Assembly: GCA_021462855.1 (NCBI GenBank)
Contig: JAJTXQ010000019.1
Coordinates: forward strand, 1-40,575
From: Dehalococcoidia bacterium
GTDB lineage: Bacteria; Chloroflexota; Dehalococcoidia; DSTF01; JACRBR01
Direction: 5' to 3'
Length of the DNA stretch: 40,575 nt
The notes under the pieces are model-generated. The model worked only from the letters and a program-made list of their open reading frames with translations, made no database searches and was not told the DNA's origin. Below, one piece after another: positions 7,832-16,085 of this stretch. Both the position numbers and the translations under genes were made by a program. Position 1 is the first letter of the stretch. Each line of letters opens with the position of its first letter.

Positions 7832-8466
7832 AAGCCAAGAAGGTCTCGAATGTGAGCGCGTTGCTCGAGCCATCGGCTGCCGGGTGGCAGAAGGTGGACC
7901 GGGAGGTCGTCGACCTGGCGGGCATGCCGCTCCACGTGCAGACGTCGCGCTACGTGCGGACGGTGTGGGCCGACAAGCTCGTCGGCAAGGTGCGCGCGGT
8001 GTCGGTGCGCGCCGCGCACGACGGGGAGCGCCTCGCCGTGCAGCTGGAGTGGAACGACGACACGCAAAACACGGAGTTCGCCGAGCGCCTGTTCCCGGAC
8101 GCGGCGGCCGTGATGTTCCCGTGCAACGGCGACGCGCCCATCGTCACGCTGGGCACGGCGGACGCGGGCGTGAACCAGTGGTACTGGCGCGCGGACTTGG
8201 CGCAGCCGGAGAACCTGGTCGCGCACGGCCTGTCGACGGAGACGGCGGCGGACGGCGCCGCGCTCGACGGCGCTGGCAAGTGGAGCGATTCGCGCTGGTC
8301 CGTGGTGCTGAGCCGGCCGCTGAAGGCGAAGGGCTCGGACAACGTGAAGCTCGCGCCGGGCAAGACCGTGAAGGTCGGGTTCAGCATCTGGGAAGGCAGC
8401 AACCGCGAGCGGGGCGACATCCGCTCGTACTCGCGGCAGTGGCACGAGCTGGCGCTCGAGGCTTAG
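7828..8466 (+). CDS. Type II DMSO-reductase-family gamma subunit 2 (haem b domain)
   Basis: This 212-residue paralogue of the gamma subunit at 118-768 shares GTADAGVNQWYWRAD and a C-terminal WEGSNRERG with a following SYSRQW. Family members bind one haem b and relay electrons from the beta subunit's last cluster. It overlaps the alpha2 stop by four bases, and beta1 follows after 9 nt, so the three are expected in stoichiometric amounts. The N-terminus (MKAKKVSNVSALLEPS) has no signal peptide, unlike periplasmic EbdC/DdhC/SerC. This fits a cytoplasmic alpha2-beta1-gamma2 complex. Confidence 0.82.
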   Translation: MKAKKVSNVSALLEPSAAGWQKVDREVVDLAGMPLHVQTSRYVRTVWADKLVGKVRAVSVRAAHDGERLAVQLEWNDDTQNTEFAERLFPDAAAVMFPCNGDAPIVTLGTADAGVNQWYWRADLAQPENLVAHGLSTETAADGAALDGAGKWSDSRWSVVLSRPLKAKGSDNVKLAPGKTVKVGFSIWEGSNRERGDIRSYSRQWHELALEA

Positions 8467-8475
8467 GAGGCGACC

Positions 8476-9552
8476 GTGGCTAAGAATGGGAAAACAGCGG
8501 CACCGGCGGTCACGCACAAGGCGCAAAACCAGCTCGCGATGGTCTTCGACCTCAACAAGTGCATCGGCTGCCAGACGTGCTCCGTCGCGTGCAAGACGCT
8601 GTGGACGCGCGACGAAGGCACCGACTACCAGTGGTGGATGACCGTCAACACGCTCCCGGGCAAGGGTTGCCCGATGGACTGGGAGCAGATGGGCGGCGGC
8701 TACCGCGACGGCGTCCCGCAGGAGGGCACGCTGCCGACGCGCGACGAGTTCGGCGGCGGCTGGGACTTCAACTACGACGAGGTCTTCTACCAGGGCAAGG
8801 GCAACACGGTGCACCTGCAGCCCGTCGGCAAGAAGCCGACGTGGGGCCCGAACTGGGACGAGGACCAGGGCGCCGGCGAGTACCCGAACGCGTACTACTT
8901 CTACATGCCGCGCCTGTGCAACCACTGCACGCACCCGGCATGCGTCGAGGCGTGCCCCCGCGGGTCGATGTACAAGCGCCCGCAGGACGGCATCGTCCTC
9001 CGCGATGAGGAGAACTGCCGCGGCCTCCAGTTCTGCGCCGAGGCGTGCCCGTACAAGAAGATCTACTTCAACTACGTGAAGAAGGTCTCACAGCACTGCA
9101 TCATGTGCTTCCCGCGCATCGAGCAGGGCGTGGCGCCGGCGTGCGCGCGCCAGTGCCCGGGCCGGCTGGTGTTCGTCGGCTACCTCAACGACGCGGAACG
9201 CCCGATCCACAAGCTGGTCAACAAGTGGGAGGTGGCGCTGCCGCTCCACCCGGAGTACGGCACCGACCCGAACATCTTCTACATCCCACCGCTAAGCCCG
9301 TACCGGCTCAAGGAGGATGGCAGCCTCGACACCGAGACGCCGCGCATCCCGAACGAGTACCTGGAGCGGCTGTTTGGCCCGCGGGTGCACAAGGCGCTCA
9401 ACACCATGAAGTCCGAGCTCGCAAAAGTGCGGGCCGGAGGCAAGTCCGAACTCCTGGATACGCTCATCGTCTACCGCTGGCACACGCTGTTCGAGCCGTT
9501 TACACGCGACCCTGTGGAGGTGGGCGGACCGCAAACGGTTCAGGTTCTGTAA
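8476..9552 (+). CDS. Type II DMSO-reductase-family iron-sulfur (beta) subunit 1
   Basis: This 358-residue NarH/EbdB-like electron-transfer subunit has four cysteine groups: C29/C32/C35/C39 (KCIGCQTCSVACK), C148/C151/C156/C160, C181/C187/C191 and C208/C211/C223/C227. In the third group the second cysteine is replaced by Leu (C-R-G-L). NarH has Trp there, which gives three [4Fe-4S] and one [3Fe-4S] cluster. The GTG start follows GGAGG (8465-8469) at normal spacing. The surrounding KxLWTxxEGxxYxWWxxVNTxPG matches NarH closely. No signal peptide is present, as is normal for beta subunits, which are co-exported when the alpha subunit is exported. It is probably the partner of alpha2. Confidence 0.92.
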   Translation: MAKNGKTAAPAVTHKAQNQLAMVFDLNKCIGCQTCSVACKTLWTRDEGTDYQWWMTVNTLPGKGCPMDWEQMGGGYRDGVPQEGTLPTRDEFGGGWDFNYDEVFYQGKGNTVHLQPVGKKPTWGPNWDEDQGAGEYPNAYYFYMPRLCNHCTHPACVEACPRGSMYKRPQDGIVLRDEENCRGLQFCAEACPYKKIYFNYVKKVSQHCIMCFPRIEQGVAPACARQCPGRLVFVGYLNDAERPIHKLVNKWEVALPLHPEYGTDPNIFYIPPLSPYRLKEDGSLDTETPRIPNEYLERLFGPRVHKALNTMKSELAKVRAGGKSELLDTLIVYRWHTLFEPFTRDPVEVGGPQTVQVL

Positions 9553-9713
9553 CCGAACAACTGACTAGTTAGAGGCCGGGGTCTGCAACCAGCCGGTCTT
9601 CCTGTACGGCGAGATGATGAGCAGCGGGCTGCCCCGAACAGGGTGGCTAGTCCAGCGGAAGCCAAGGCAGGGGGACCGGCTGAGTTGCGTCAACTGGAGA
9701 TGAAGATCAGGTC
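9553..9713 (+). promoter_or_regulatory. 161-nt gene-free spacer before alpha3, structured
   Basis: This is the only sizeable gap in the rightward molybdoenzyme unit. AGCCGGTC (9591-9598) is the exact reverse complement of GACCGGCT (9674-9681), enclosing 75 nt with further short pairings such as GGCT/AGCC around 9647-9665. It could be a structured leader or attenuator giving alpha3 separate control, or hold an internal promoter. A GGAGATG stretch (about 9695) lies somewhat far from the alpha3 ATG. It does not match any riboswitch class I can identify. Confidence 0.35.
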
Positions 9714-12626
9714 ATGAGCCGGCTAGTAACGCGCCGCTCGTTCATCAAGGGCACCGGCGCCGCGATCGCGGCGATTGGCATGAGCCGGCTGGTGCCGCTG
9801 CCATCGTTCGACAGGATCATGACGACGGCCGCGCGCACGTACTCGTCGTTCGAGGACGTGTACCGGCAGAAGTGGTCGTGGGACAAGGTGACGTGGGGCA
9901 CGCACCTGGTCGACTGTTACCCCGGATCGTGCTCCTGGCGAGTCTACACCAAGGACGGCGTCGTCTTCCGCGAGGAGCAGGGCGCGCAGTACCCGCAGGT
10001 CGAAGACCGCGTGCCGGACATGAACCCCCGCGGCTGCCAGAAGGGCGGCTGCTTCTCCGAGGTGATGTACGGCTCCGAGCGGATCACCTATCCGCTTCGC
10101 CGGACCGGCGAGCGCGGGGAAGGCAAGTGGGAGCGCATCACCTGGGACGAGGCGATGACGACGATCGCGGACGCGATCCTCGACGCGGTCGAGAGCCACG
10201 GGCCGGAGTCGATCATCCACGAGTTCGGCTCTGGCGAAGGCGGGGTCGTCCATGGCGCGCTGCCGAGCTGGCGGCTGACACGCCTGCTGGGTGGCACGGT
10301 CCTCGACAGCAACGGCCTGACGTCGGACTTCAACGTCGGCATGTACGAGACGTTCGGGAAGTTCCAGTTCGCCTCGTCGATCGATGACTGGTACCACGCT
10401 GACCTGATCCTGATGTGGCACATGAACCCGCTCTACACGCGGATCCCGTCGGCGCATTACATCATGGAGGCGCGGTACAACGGCGCGCGCATCGTGTCCA
10501 TCGCGCCCGACTACAACGCGTCGACGATCCACGCGGACCTGTACGTGCCGGTGGTGCCGGGCACGGATGCGGCGCTCGCGCTCGCCGTGTCGAAGATCGT
10601 GATCGATGAGGGCGCGTACAACGCGGAGTTCGTGAAGGAGCAGACCGACCTGCCGCTGCTCGTGCGGTCTGACACGCGCCGCTACTTGCGCCAGACCGAT
10701 GTCGAGGGCAAGGGCCGGGAGGATCAGCTCTACTTCTGGGACGCGAAGGCAAACGAACTGGCGCGCGCGTCGCGCAAGACGCTCGACCTCGGCGACACGG
10801 ACCCGCAACTCGAGGGCACGTTCAGCGTGAAGCTCGCCGACGGGTCTGAAGTCGAGGTGCAGCCGGCGTTCGCGCTGTTGCGCGAGCACCTGGAGCAGTA
10901 CACGCCGGAGCACGCGTCGCAAACGACGGGCACCGCCGCGGGCACGATCCGCCGCATGGCGAAGATGGTCATCGCGGCGAAGCGCATCCACATCCTGCAG
11001 GGCTTCAATACGCCGAAGTACTACCACGGCGACCTGATGGAGCGCGGGATGGCGCTGCTCCTGGCGCTGACCGGCAACTTCGGGCGGCAGGGCACCGGCA
11101 TGCGCGGCTGGAACAGCAGCCAGCTCGTCATGGCGAACAACCTCAAGGCCAAGCCGGGGTTCGAGGGGTTCATGGAGCTGGCGACGAATCAGCTCGACCT
11201 CGAAAAGAAGCTGCACCACGAAGACCCCGACCTCACGGCGGAAATGCTGGCGATCGGTGTCGAGCGCGAGGAGGCGACGAACAGCGCGCTCTCGCCGCTG
11301 CGGATGAGCGGGATGATGATCCCGCCGCACTTCTACTGGTACTGGCATGCGGGCTACAAGGATGTCTGGAACAAGCGCGAGTGGGCCGACACCGGCATGA
11401 AGCGCCGCTTCGATGAGTACTTCCAGGAAGCGGTGGACAAGGGCTGGTGGGACGGTGTCGTGCAGCCGGCGCAGGACCAGACGCCGCAGGTGCTGCTCGG
11501 CGCATGCGGCAACACGCTGCGCCGCACGCGCGGCGGCGCGAAGCAGCTGCTCAACCATGCGTGGCCGAACTTCAAGCTCGTGGTCACGACTGACTACCGC
11601 ATGAGCGCGACCGGGCGCCAGTCGGACATCTTCCTGCCCGCGGCGGCCTATTACGAGAAGACGGACTTCCGCTTTCCGACAGCGCACCTCAACTTCCTCG
11701 TCTTCACCGAGAAGGCGGTCGAACCGCCGGGCGAGGCGAAGGAGGAGTGGGAGATCAACTGGCTCCTCGCGAAGAAGATCGAGGAACGGGCGAAGGCGCG
11801 CGGGGTCAACACGTACAAGGACCGGCGCGGCCGTGAGTTCAAGTTCTCCGGATTGCTCGACCGCTACTCCTACAACGGCGAGGTCGGCCCGAGTGAGGGT
11901 GAGAAGATCGCCGAGGACCTCATCTTCGACACGGTGCGCGCGGGTGCGCTGCCCGAGAAGACGAACCTCAACACGTTCCGCAAGAAGGGCATCGTGCGGT
12001 TCACGCACGTCGGCATCGATGCGGTCGGCATGAACATGGCGACGGACATCGAGAAGGACAAGACGATCAATCCGCTCCAGTGGCACACGCGGGACAAGCT
12101 GCCGTACCCGACGTATGCTCGGCGCATCCAGTTCTACATCGACCACGAGTGGTTCCTGGAAGCGGGAGAGCAGCTGCCCGTGCACAAGCCGACGCCGAAG
12201 ATGGGCGGCGACTTCCCGCTGACGATGACGAGCGGGCATCAGCGCTGGTCCATCCACTCGATGTGGGTGGTCAACCAGGTGCTGGCGCGCACGCACCGCG
12301 GGCACCCGACGCTATGCATGAACCCCGATGACATGAAGCAACGGGGGATCGCCGACGACGACACCGTGCTGGTGCACAACGACATGTCGTCGTTCAAGGT
12401 ACGGGTGAAGATCTCGCCATCCTGCCGCCCGGGGCAGGTGGTGATCTACCACGCGTGGGAGCCGTACCAGTTCCCCGGCGGCAAGTCGTACGACGTCGCG
12501 ATCCCGGGACTCATCAAGTGGCTGCACCTTGCCGGGGGCTACGGCCATCTGCGCTATTACCGCTGGAACTGGGTTCCGCAGCAGGTTGATCGCGCTGTCT
12601 CCGTGGAAGTGGAGAAGACGGCATGA
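9714..12626 (+). CDS. Tat-exported type II DMSO-reductase-family catalytic (alpha) subunit 3
   Basis: This 970-residue bis-MGD enzyme is closely related to alpha2. It begins with a twin-arginine signal, TRRSFIKGTGAAIAAIG (residues 6-22), so it should be exported folded. FS0 ligands are H64-x3-C68-x4-C73 and C108. The Mo-ligand Asp is at about residue 205 (TSDFNVGMYETFG). C-terminal MTSGHQRWSIHSMW and AGGYGHLRYY are typical. The 9714 start is preferred because it preserves the complete Tat signal; an ATG at 9780 would remove it. The stop overlaps the nitrilase ATG (ATGA, 12623-12626), and permease and beta2 follow with similar coupling. No gamma or membrane-anchor gene is in this half of the unit. 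The substrate is unknown; neighbours suggest an organic nitrogen compound (inference). Confidence 0.9.
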   Translation: MSRLVTRRSFIKGTGAAIAAIGMSRLVPLPSFDRIMTTAARTYSSFEDVYRQKWSWDKVTWGTHLVDCYPGSCSWRVYTKDGVVFREEQGAQYPQVEDRVPDMNPRGCQKGGCFSEVMYGSERITYPLRRTGERGEGKWERITWDEAMTTIADAILDAVESHGPESIIHEFGSGEGGVVHGALPSWRLTRLLGGTVLDSNGLTSDFNVGMYETFGKFQFASSIDDWYHADLILMWHMNPLYTRIPSAHYIMEARYNGARIVSIAPDYNASTIHADLYVPVVPGTDAALALAVSKIVIDEGAYNAEFVKEQTDLPLLVRSDTRRYLRQTDVEGKGREDQLYFWDAKANELARASRKTLDLGDTDPQLEGTFSVKLADGSEVEVQPAFALLREHLEQYTPEHASQTTGTAAGTIRRMAKMVIAAKRIHILQGFNTPKYYHGDLMERGMALLLALTGNFGRQGTGMRGWNSSQLVMANNLKAKPGFEGFMELATNQLDLEKKLHHEDPDLTAEMLAIGVEREEATNSALSPLRMSGMMIPPHFYWYWHAGYKDVWNKREWADTGMKRRFDEYFQEAVDKGWWDGVVQPAQDQTPQVLLGACGNTLRRTRGGAKQLLNHAWPNFKLVVTTDYRMSATGRQSDIFLPAAAYYEKTDFRFPTAHLNFLVFTEKAVEPPGEAKEEWEINWLLAKKIEERAKARGVNTYKDRRGREFKFSGLLDRYSYNGEVGPSEGEKIAEDLIFDTVRAGALPEKTNLNTFRKKGIVRFTHVGIDAVGMNMATDIEKDKTINPLQWHTRDKLPYPTYARRIQFYIDHEWFLEAGEQLPVHKPTPKMGGDFPLTMTSGHQRWSIHSMWVVNQVLARTHRGHPTLCMNPDDMKQRGIADDDTVLVHNDMSSFKVRVKISPSCRPGQVVIYHAWEPYQFPGGKSYDVAIPGLIKWLHLAGGYGHLRYYRWNWVPQQVDRAVSVEVEKTA

Positions 12627-13675
12627 AGCTGAACCTCGTGGCGATTCAGGCGAAGCCGGAAATGTCGGACTACGCCGACGCGGAAGCGTTTTACCGCAAG
12701 ATGGCGAGCCTCATGGAGCGGGCGTCGAAGGAGGTCGACTTCTCGGCGCCGACGCTGGTCGCGTATCCGGAGGGCATCGGCCTGCCGCTGGCGTTCGTCC
12801 CGCAGACGTACCACCAGATCGGCGATGCGAAGACGATCGCGCAGGTGCTCGTGCGCGCGATCCCGAAGAACCTGCCGCGGTTCCTCGGCGCGCTGGTGCG
12901 CTACCACACGTCGGTGATCCGCACGGTGTTCCTCGAGACGGCGCTGGAGGCGGAGGACATCTACACGGCGACGTTTTCGACGCTGGCGCGGGAGTACGGC
13001 GTGTACCTCTGCGCGGGCTGCATCTACTTGCCGCACATCGAGGATGAGGCGGTGAAGGGCCGGCACGCGACGACCCGCAAGGTGTACAACCAGTCGTACC
13101 TCTACAACCCGCACGGCGTCTGCCTGCGCCGCACGCCGAAGGTGAACCTGGCGCCGCCGACGGAGCCGCGCTTCGGGTTCAGCCCCGGCAACCGCGCCGA
13201 CATCCTTCCCGTCGACACGAAGATCGGCCGGCTCGGCACGCTCGTCTGCTACGACGCGTTCCACCGCAGCCTGGTTGAGCGCATGGACGCCATGGGCGTC
13301 GAAGTGCTCATCAACCCGTCGCACAACGAGCGGCGATGGAACGTGCCGGCGGGGTTCAACCCGGGGATCACCGTCGGTGAGGCGTGGATCCAGCACGGGC
13401 TGCCGGCGATGATCCAGGGGCGCGAGCATCTGCGCTTCGGCGTGTCGCCGATGCTCGTCGGTCCGGTGTTCGACGTGCGCTCGCACGGCCAGTCGCGCAT
13501 CTGCCAGAACATCGACGCGACGGGCGACTTCGGCCGCACGCTGCTGGCCGAGGCGTCGGTGGACGAGGAAGACGTGATCTACGCGACGGTCGAGGTCGGC
13601 ATGCACACGTCGCCGAACGGCCGGCTATACGACGAAGCCGACGAGCCGATCGTCCGCCGCATCAAGGGGGCGTGA
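12623..13675 (+). CDS. Nitrilase-superfamily carbon-nitrogen hydrolase
   Basis: This 350-residue cytoplasmic enzyme has the Glu-Lys-Cys triad: E50 in YPEG, K173 in RTPKVNLAP and C209 in LVCYDAFH. The superfamily hydrolyses nitriles, aliphatic amides, N-carbamoyl amines and related C-N bonds through a Cys thioester; the branch cannot be fixed by eye. A 60-residue region between the Glu and Lys motifs (about 95-155) is longer than in compact amidase types. It overlaps alpha3 by four bases and the permease by one (TGATG), so the ribosome passes directly between them. Embedding a C-N hydrolase between the alpha and beta subunits of a molybdoenzyme is not seen in the characterised type II systems known to me. 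Confidence 0.85.
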   Translation: MKLNLVAIQAKPEMSDYADAEAFYRKMASLMERASKEVDFSAPTLVAYPEGIGLPLAFVPQTYHQIGDAKTIAQVLVRAIPKNLPRFLGALVRYHTSVIRTVFLETALEAEDIYTATFSTLAREYGVYLCAGCIYLPHIEDEAVKGRHATTRKVYNQSYLYNPHGVCLRRTPKVNLAPPTEPRFGFSPGNRADILPVDTKIGRLGTLVCYDAFHRSLVERMDAMGVEVLINPSHNERRWNVPAGFNPGITVGEAWIQHGLPAMIQGREHLRFGVSPMLVGPVFDVRSHGQSRICQNIDATGDFGRTLLAEASVDEEDVIYATVEVGMHTSPNGRLYDEADEPIVRRIKGA

Positions 13676-14991
13676 TGGCAGTCCGCTCGGCCCGCATCGA
13701 ATCGCTCACGCAGTCGGCGGCAATCGAGGCGCCGCGCGAGTACAGCGCGTTCGGCCTGGCGATGCTGCTCGGCGGGCTTTCGATGAGCCTGCTCGTGTTC
13801 CTGCCCGGCGCGTACCTCGTGCCGGCGCTGACGCTGCGCGGCGCAATCCTGGCGGCGGTGCTGGGTAGCGCGGCGGGCGCGGCGCTGCTCGCCGGCGTGG
13901 GCGTGGTGGCGGCGCGCAGGCGGCGCAACACCGTCGGCCTGCTGTCGACGACGTTCGGCATGCCATCGGCGCTGCCGTTCGCCGTGCTGCTGTTCGTGCG
14001 CCACACCGCATGGGCGCTGTTCATGATCGCCTTCGCATCAGAGGTCGCGATGTCGGTGCCGGGGCTCGGCGGGCCGCGCTGGCTGTGGGTGGTGGCGCTG
14101 TCCGCGCTGGCGCTGGCGCTGGCGCTCATGCCGGTGCACCTGTTCGTGAACCGGTGGATGGCGTGGTTCGCGTTCTGGGTGGGCCTGCTGATGATCATCC
14201 TCATCACGCTCACCGGTATCACGACGTACGGCCTCCCGGTGCTGCACGATGCTGACGGCATGGGCGGCTGGCCGACGTGGGCGCAGGGGTTCGACCTCAT
14301 CGCCGCGCTGCCGCTCGTGTGGGCGCCGATCGTGGCCGACTACGCGATGGACGCGCGCCGCCCGCGCGACGCCGCGGCGGGCATCGCGGGCGGCGCGGGC
14401 GTGGTGACCGCGTGGTACGCGATCATCGGGCTGCTCTGGGTATTCACGGTGAACGCGCGCGACGTCGCCGGGTTCATCACGGCGTTGCCCATCGGCGTCG
14501 GCGGCCTGCTGATCGTCGTCGCGCTCGAGGCCGATGCGATCGCCGCGAACGTGCGTGGCGCATCGCTCGCGGGCGGGCGGTTCGGGTACCGGTACTTCAC
14601 GCCGGCGCTCATTGCCTCGGGCATCATCGCCGCCGCGCTTGCGGTGGCGTGGGACGGATTCGAGATCGAAGACGCGCTGGCGACGCTGGGCGCGGTCTTT
14701 CTGCCGCTGATGACCGTGGTGCTCGCGCGCGAATTTGTCGGCGCGGCGCCGCGCGCGTTTGCCTGGCTCGCGTGGCTCGCCGGCACGCTGTGCTACGGCT
14801 GGATTAACCCCGGCGACTGGGACGCCTGGCGCGACGCGATGGAGTTCATCTTCGCGACGGTGCTGCAGCTACCGTTCCCGCTTGGCGGCGAGCTCACCTC
14901 GATCCCGGCGACGGCCGTGTCGTTCGCCGTGGCGCTGGTGGTGTACGCCGCGGGCGCGGCCGCCGGGCGCATCACGAGGAGGTCAGCGTAA
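13675..14991 (+). CDS. NCS1-like (cytosine/purine/hydantoin permease family) transporter
   Basis: This 438-residue integral membrane protein has about twelve hydrophobic segments and a short cytoplasmic N-terminus. It looks like the NCS1 family (CodB, PucI, Mhp1): an early glycine-rich helix (LAMLLGGLSMSLLVFLPGAYLVP) and a central segment (LPLVWAPIVADYAMDARRPRDA) typical of cation-coupled nucleobase or hydantoin importers. The start overlaps the nitrilase stop (TGATG), and the stop overlaps the beta2 ATG by one base. Placement inside the enzyme unit suggests import of the substrate, or of a product made outside by alpha3, for the nitrilase. Family assignment is by overall pattern; another APC-superfamily transporter is possible. 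Confidence 0.7.
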   Translation: MAVRSARIESLTQSAAIEAPREYSAFGLAMLLGGLSMSLLVFLPGAYLVPALTLRGAILAAVLGSAAGAALLAGVGVVAARRRRNTVGLLSTTFGMPSALPFAVLLFVRHTAWALFMIAFASEVAMSVPGLGGPRWLWVVALSALALALALMPVHLFVNRWMAWFAFWVGLLMIILITLTGITTYGLPVLHDADGMGGWPTWAQGFDLIAALPLVWAPIVADYAMDARRPRDAAAGIAGGAGVVTAWYAIIGLLWVFTVNARDVAGFITALPIGVGGLLIVVALEADAIAANVRGASLAGGRFGYRYFTPALIASGIIAAALAVAWDGFEIEDALATLGAVFLPLMTVVLAREFVGAAPRAFAWLAWLAGTLCYGWINPGDWDAWRDAMEFIFATVLQLPFPLGGELTSIPATAVSFAVALVVYAAGAAAGRITRRSA

Positions 14992-16064
14992 TGGCCGACC
15001 GAGCGCCGACACCCGAACGCCAGCTGGCGATGGTCTTCGACCTGAACAAGTGCCTGGGCTGCCAGACGTGCTCCATCGCGTGCAAGACCCTCTGGACGGA
15101 CCAGGAGGGCATGGAGCACATGTGGTGGAACGTGGTCAACACGCTGCCCGGCGACGGCTCGCCGCGGAAGTGGATGGAGACGGCCGGCGGGTTTGACGCC
15201 GAAGGCAAGTCGCGGCCGAGCGTCCTGCCGACGAGCGAGGAATTCGGCGTCGCGTGGAAGTACAACTACGACGAGGTGTGGAACAGCTCTGACACCGTGC
15301 TCTCGAAGGACCGCGACACGAAGTGGGGCATGAACTGGGACGAGGACGAGGGCGCGGGACAGTGGCCGAATAACTACTTCTTCTACCTCCCGCGCATCTG
15401 CATGCACTGTACGCGTCCGGCGTGCCTCGAGGCGTGCCCGCGCACGGCGATCTACAAGCGGGAGGACAACGGCATCGTCCTGATCGACGAGGAGCGGTGC
15501 AACGGCTACCGCTTTTGCGCCGAGGCGTGCCCGTACAAGCGCATCTACTTCAACCCGCAGCGCAAGCTGTCGCAGAAGTGCGTGCTGTGCTTCGCGCGGG
15601 TCGAGCAGGGCGTGGCGCCGGCGTGCATGCGCCAGTGCCCCGGCCGCATCCGCTTCTTCGGGTATCTCGATGACCCGGACAGCGCGGTGTACAAGCTGGT
15701 CAACGAATGGAAGGTGGCGATCCGGCTGCACCCGGAGTTCGGCACCGAGCCAAACCTGTACTACGTGCCGCCGCTGGCGCCCTCGCGGCTCACCGATGAC
15801 GGCGAGATCGACGAGTCGCAGCCGCGGATCCCGGACGAGTATCTCGAGTGGCTCTTCGGGCCGGGCGTGCACGACGCGCTGAACATCCTGAAGGCGGAAA
15901 TGGAAAAGCGACGCAACGGCGAACCGTCCGAGCTCATGGACATCCTGATCGCGTACAAGCACGGCGACATGTTCGGCGGGTTCACGAATGACCCGGGCGT
16001 GCTCGACCGCAAGCCCGACAGCGTGAAGACGGGCGCGCTCAACTCACCGAAGACCAGGTCGTAA
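14991..16064 (+). CDS. Type II DMSO-reductase-family iron-sulfur (beta) subunit 2
   Basis: This 357-residue paralogue of beta1 has cysteine groups at C21/C24/C27/C31, C137/C140/C145/C149, C170/C176/C180 and C197/C200/C212/C216. The third group has Tyr where the second Cys would be (C-N-G-Y), consistent with a [3Fe-4S] centre as in NarH/EbdB-like proteins. GAGGAGG (14976-14982) provides a strong ribosome-binding site. It is the probable partner of alpha3 and would be exported with it through the alpha Tat signal. It is separated from alpha3 by the nitrilase and permease, an unusual order for an alpha-beta pair that is normally adjacent. Confidence 0.92.
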   Translation: MADRAPTPERQLAMVFDLNKCLGCQTCSIACKTLWTDQEGMEHMWWNVVNTLPGDGSPRKWMETAGGFDAEGKSRPSVLPTSEEFGVAWKYNYDEVWNSSDTVLSKDRDTKWGMNWDEDEGAGQWPNNYFFYLPRICMHCTRPACLEACPRTAIYKREDNGIVLIDEERCNGYRFCAEACPYKRIYFNPQRKLSQKCVLCFARVEQGVAPACMRQCPGRIRFFGYLDDPDSAVYKLVNEWKVAIRLHPEFGTEPNLYYVPPLAPSRLTDDGEIDESQPRIPDEYLEWLFGPGVHDALNILKAEMEKRRNGEPSELMDILIAYKHGDMFGGFTNDPGVLDRKPDSVKTGALNSPKTRS

Positions 16065-16066
16065 CC

Positions 16067-16085
16067 GGGGCGTCTACGACGCCTC
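16067..16085. terminator. Hairpin between convergent beta2 and mobA
   Basis: GGGGCGTC-TAC-GACGCCTC forms an 8-bp stem with one G-T pair on the plus strand and includes the mobA stop codon. No T-run follows, so it is a weak intrinsic terminator at best. Its position between convergent genes supports a 3'-end role. Confidence 0.4.

Noticed and set aside
5546-7873. Long minus-strand open frame opposite alpha2, and similar frames opposite alpha1, alpha3 and mutS2
   Set aside because: Shadow frames with low-complexity Arg/His/Val content. The opposite strand holds intact molybdoenzyme and MutS2 motifs.
4955-9552. Annotation as respiratory nitrate reductase (NarGHI)
   Set aside because: alpha2 is much shorter than NarG, there is no NarI-type membrane cytochrome, and a gamma subunit of the Ebd/Ddh type is present, so a specific substrate name is not supported.
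9591-9713. Spacer before alpha3 as a cobalamin riboswitch or SRP RNA
   Set aside because: GCTGCCCCG and CGGAAGCCAAGGCAG recall parts of these RNAs, but the B12 box and the SRP GGAAGGAAGCAGCC core are missing.
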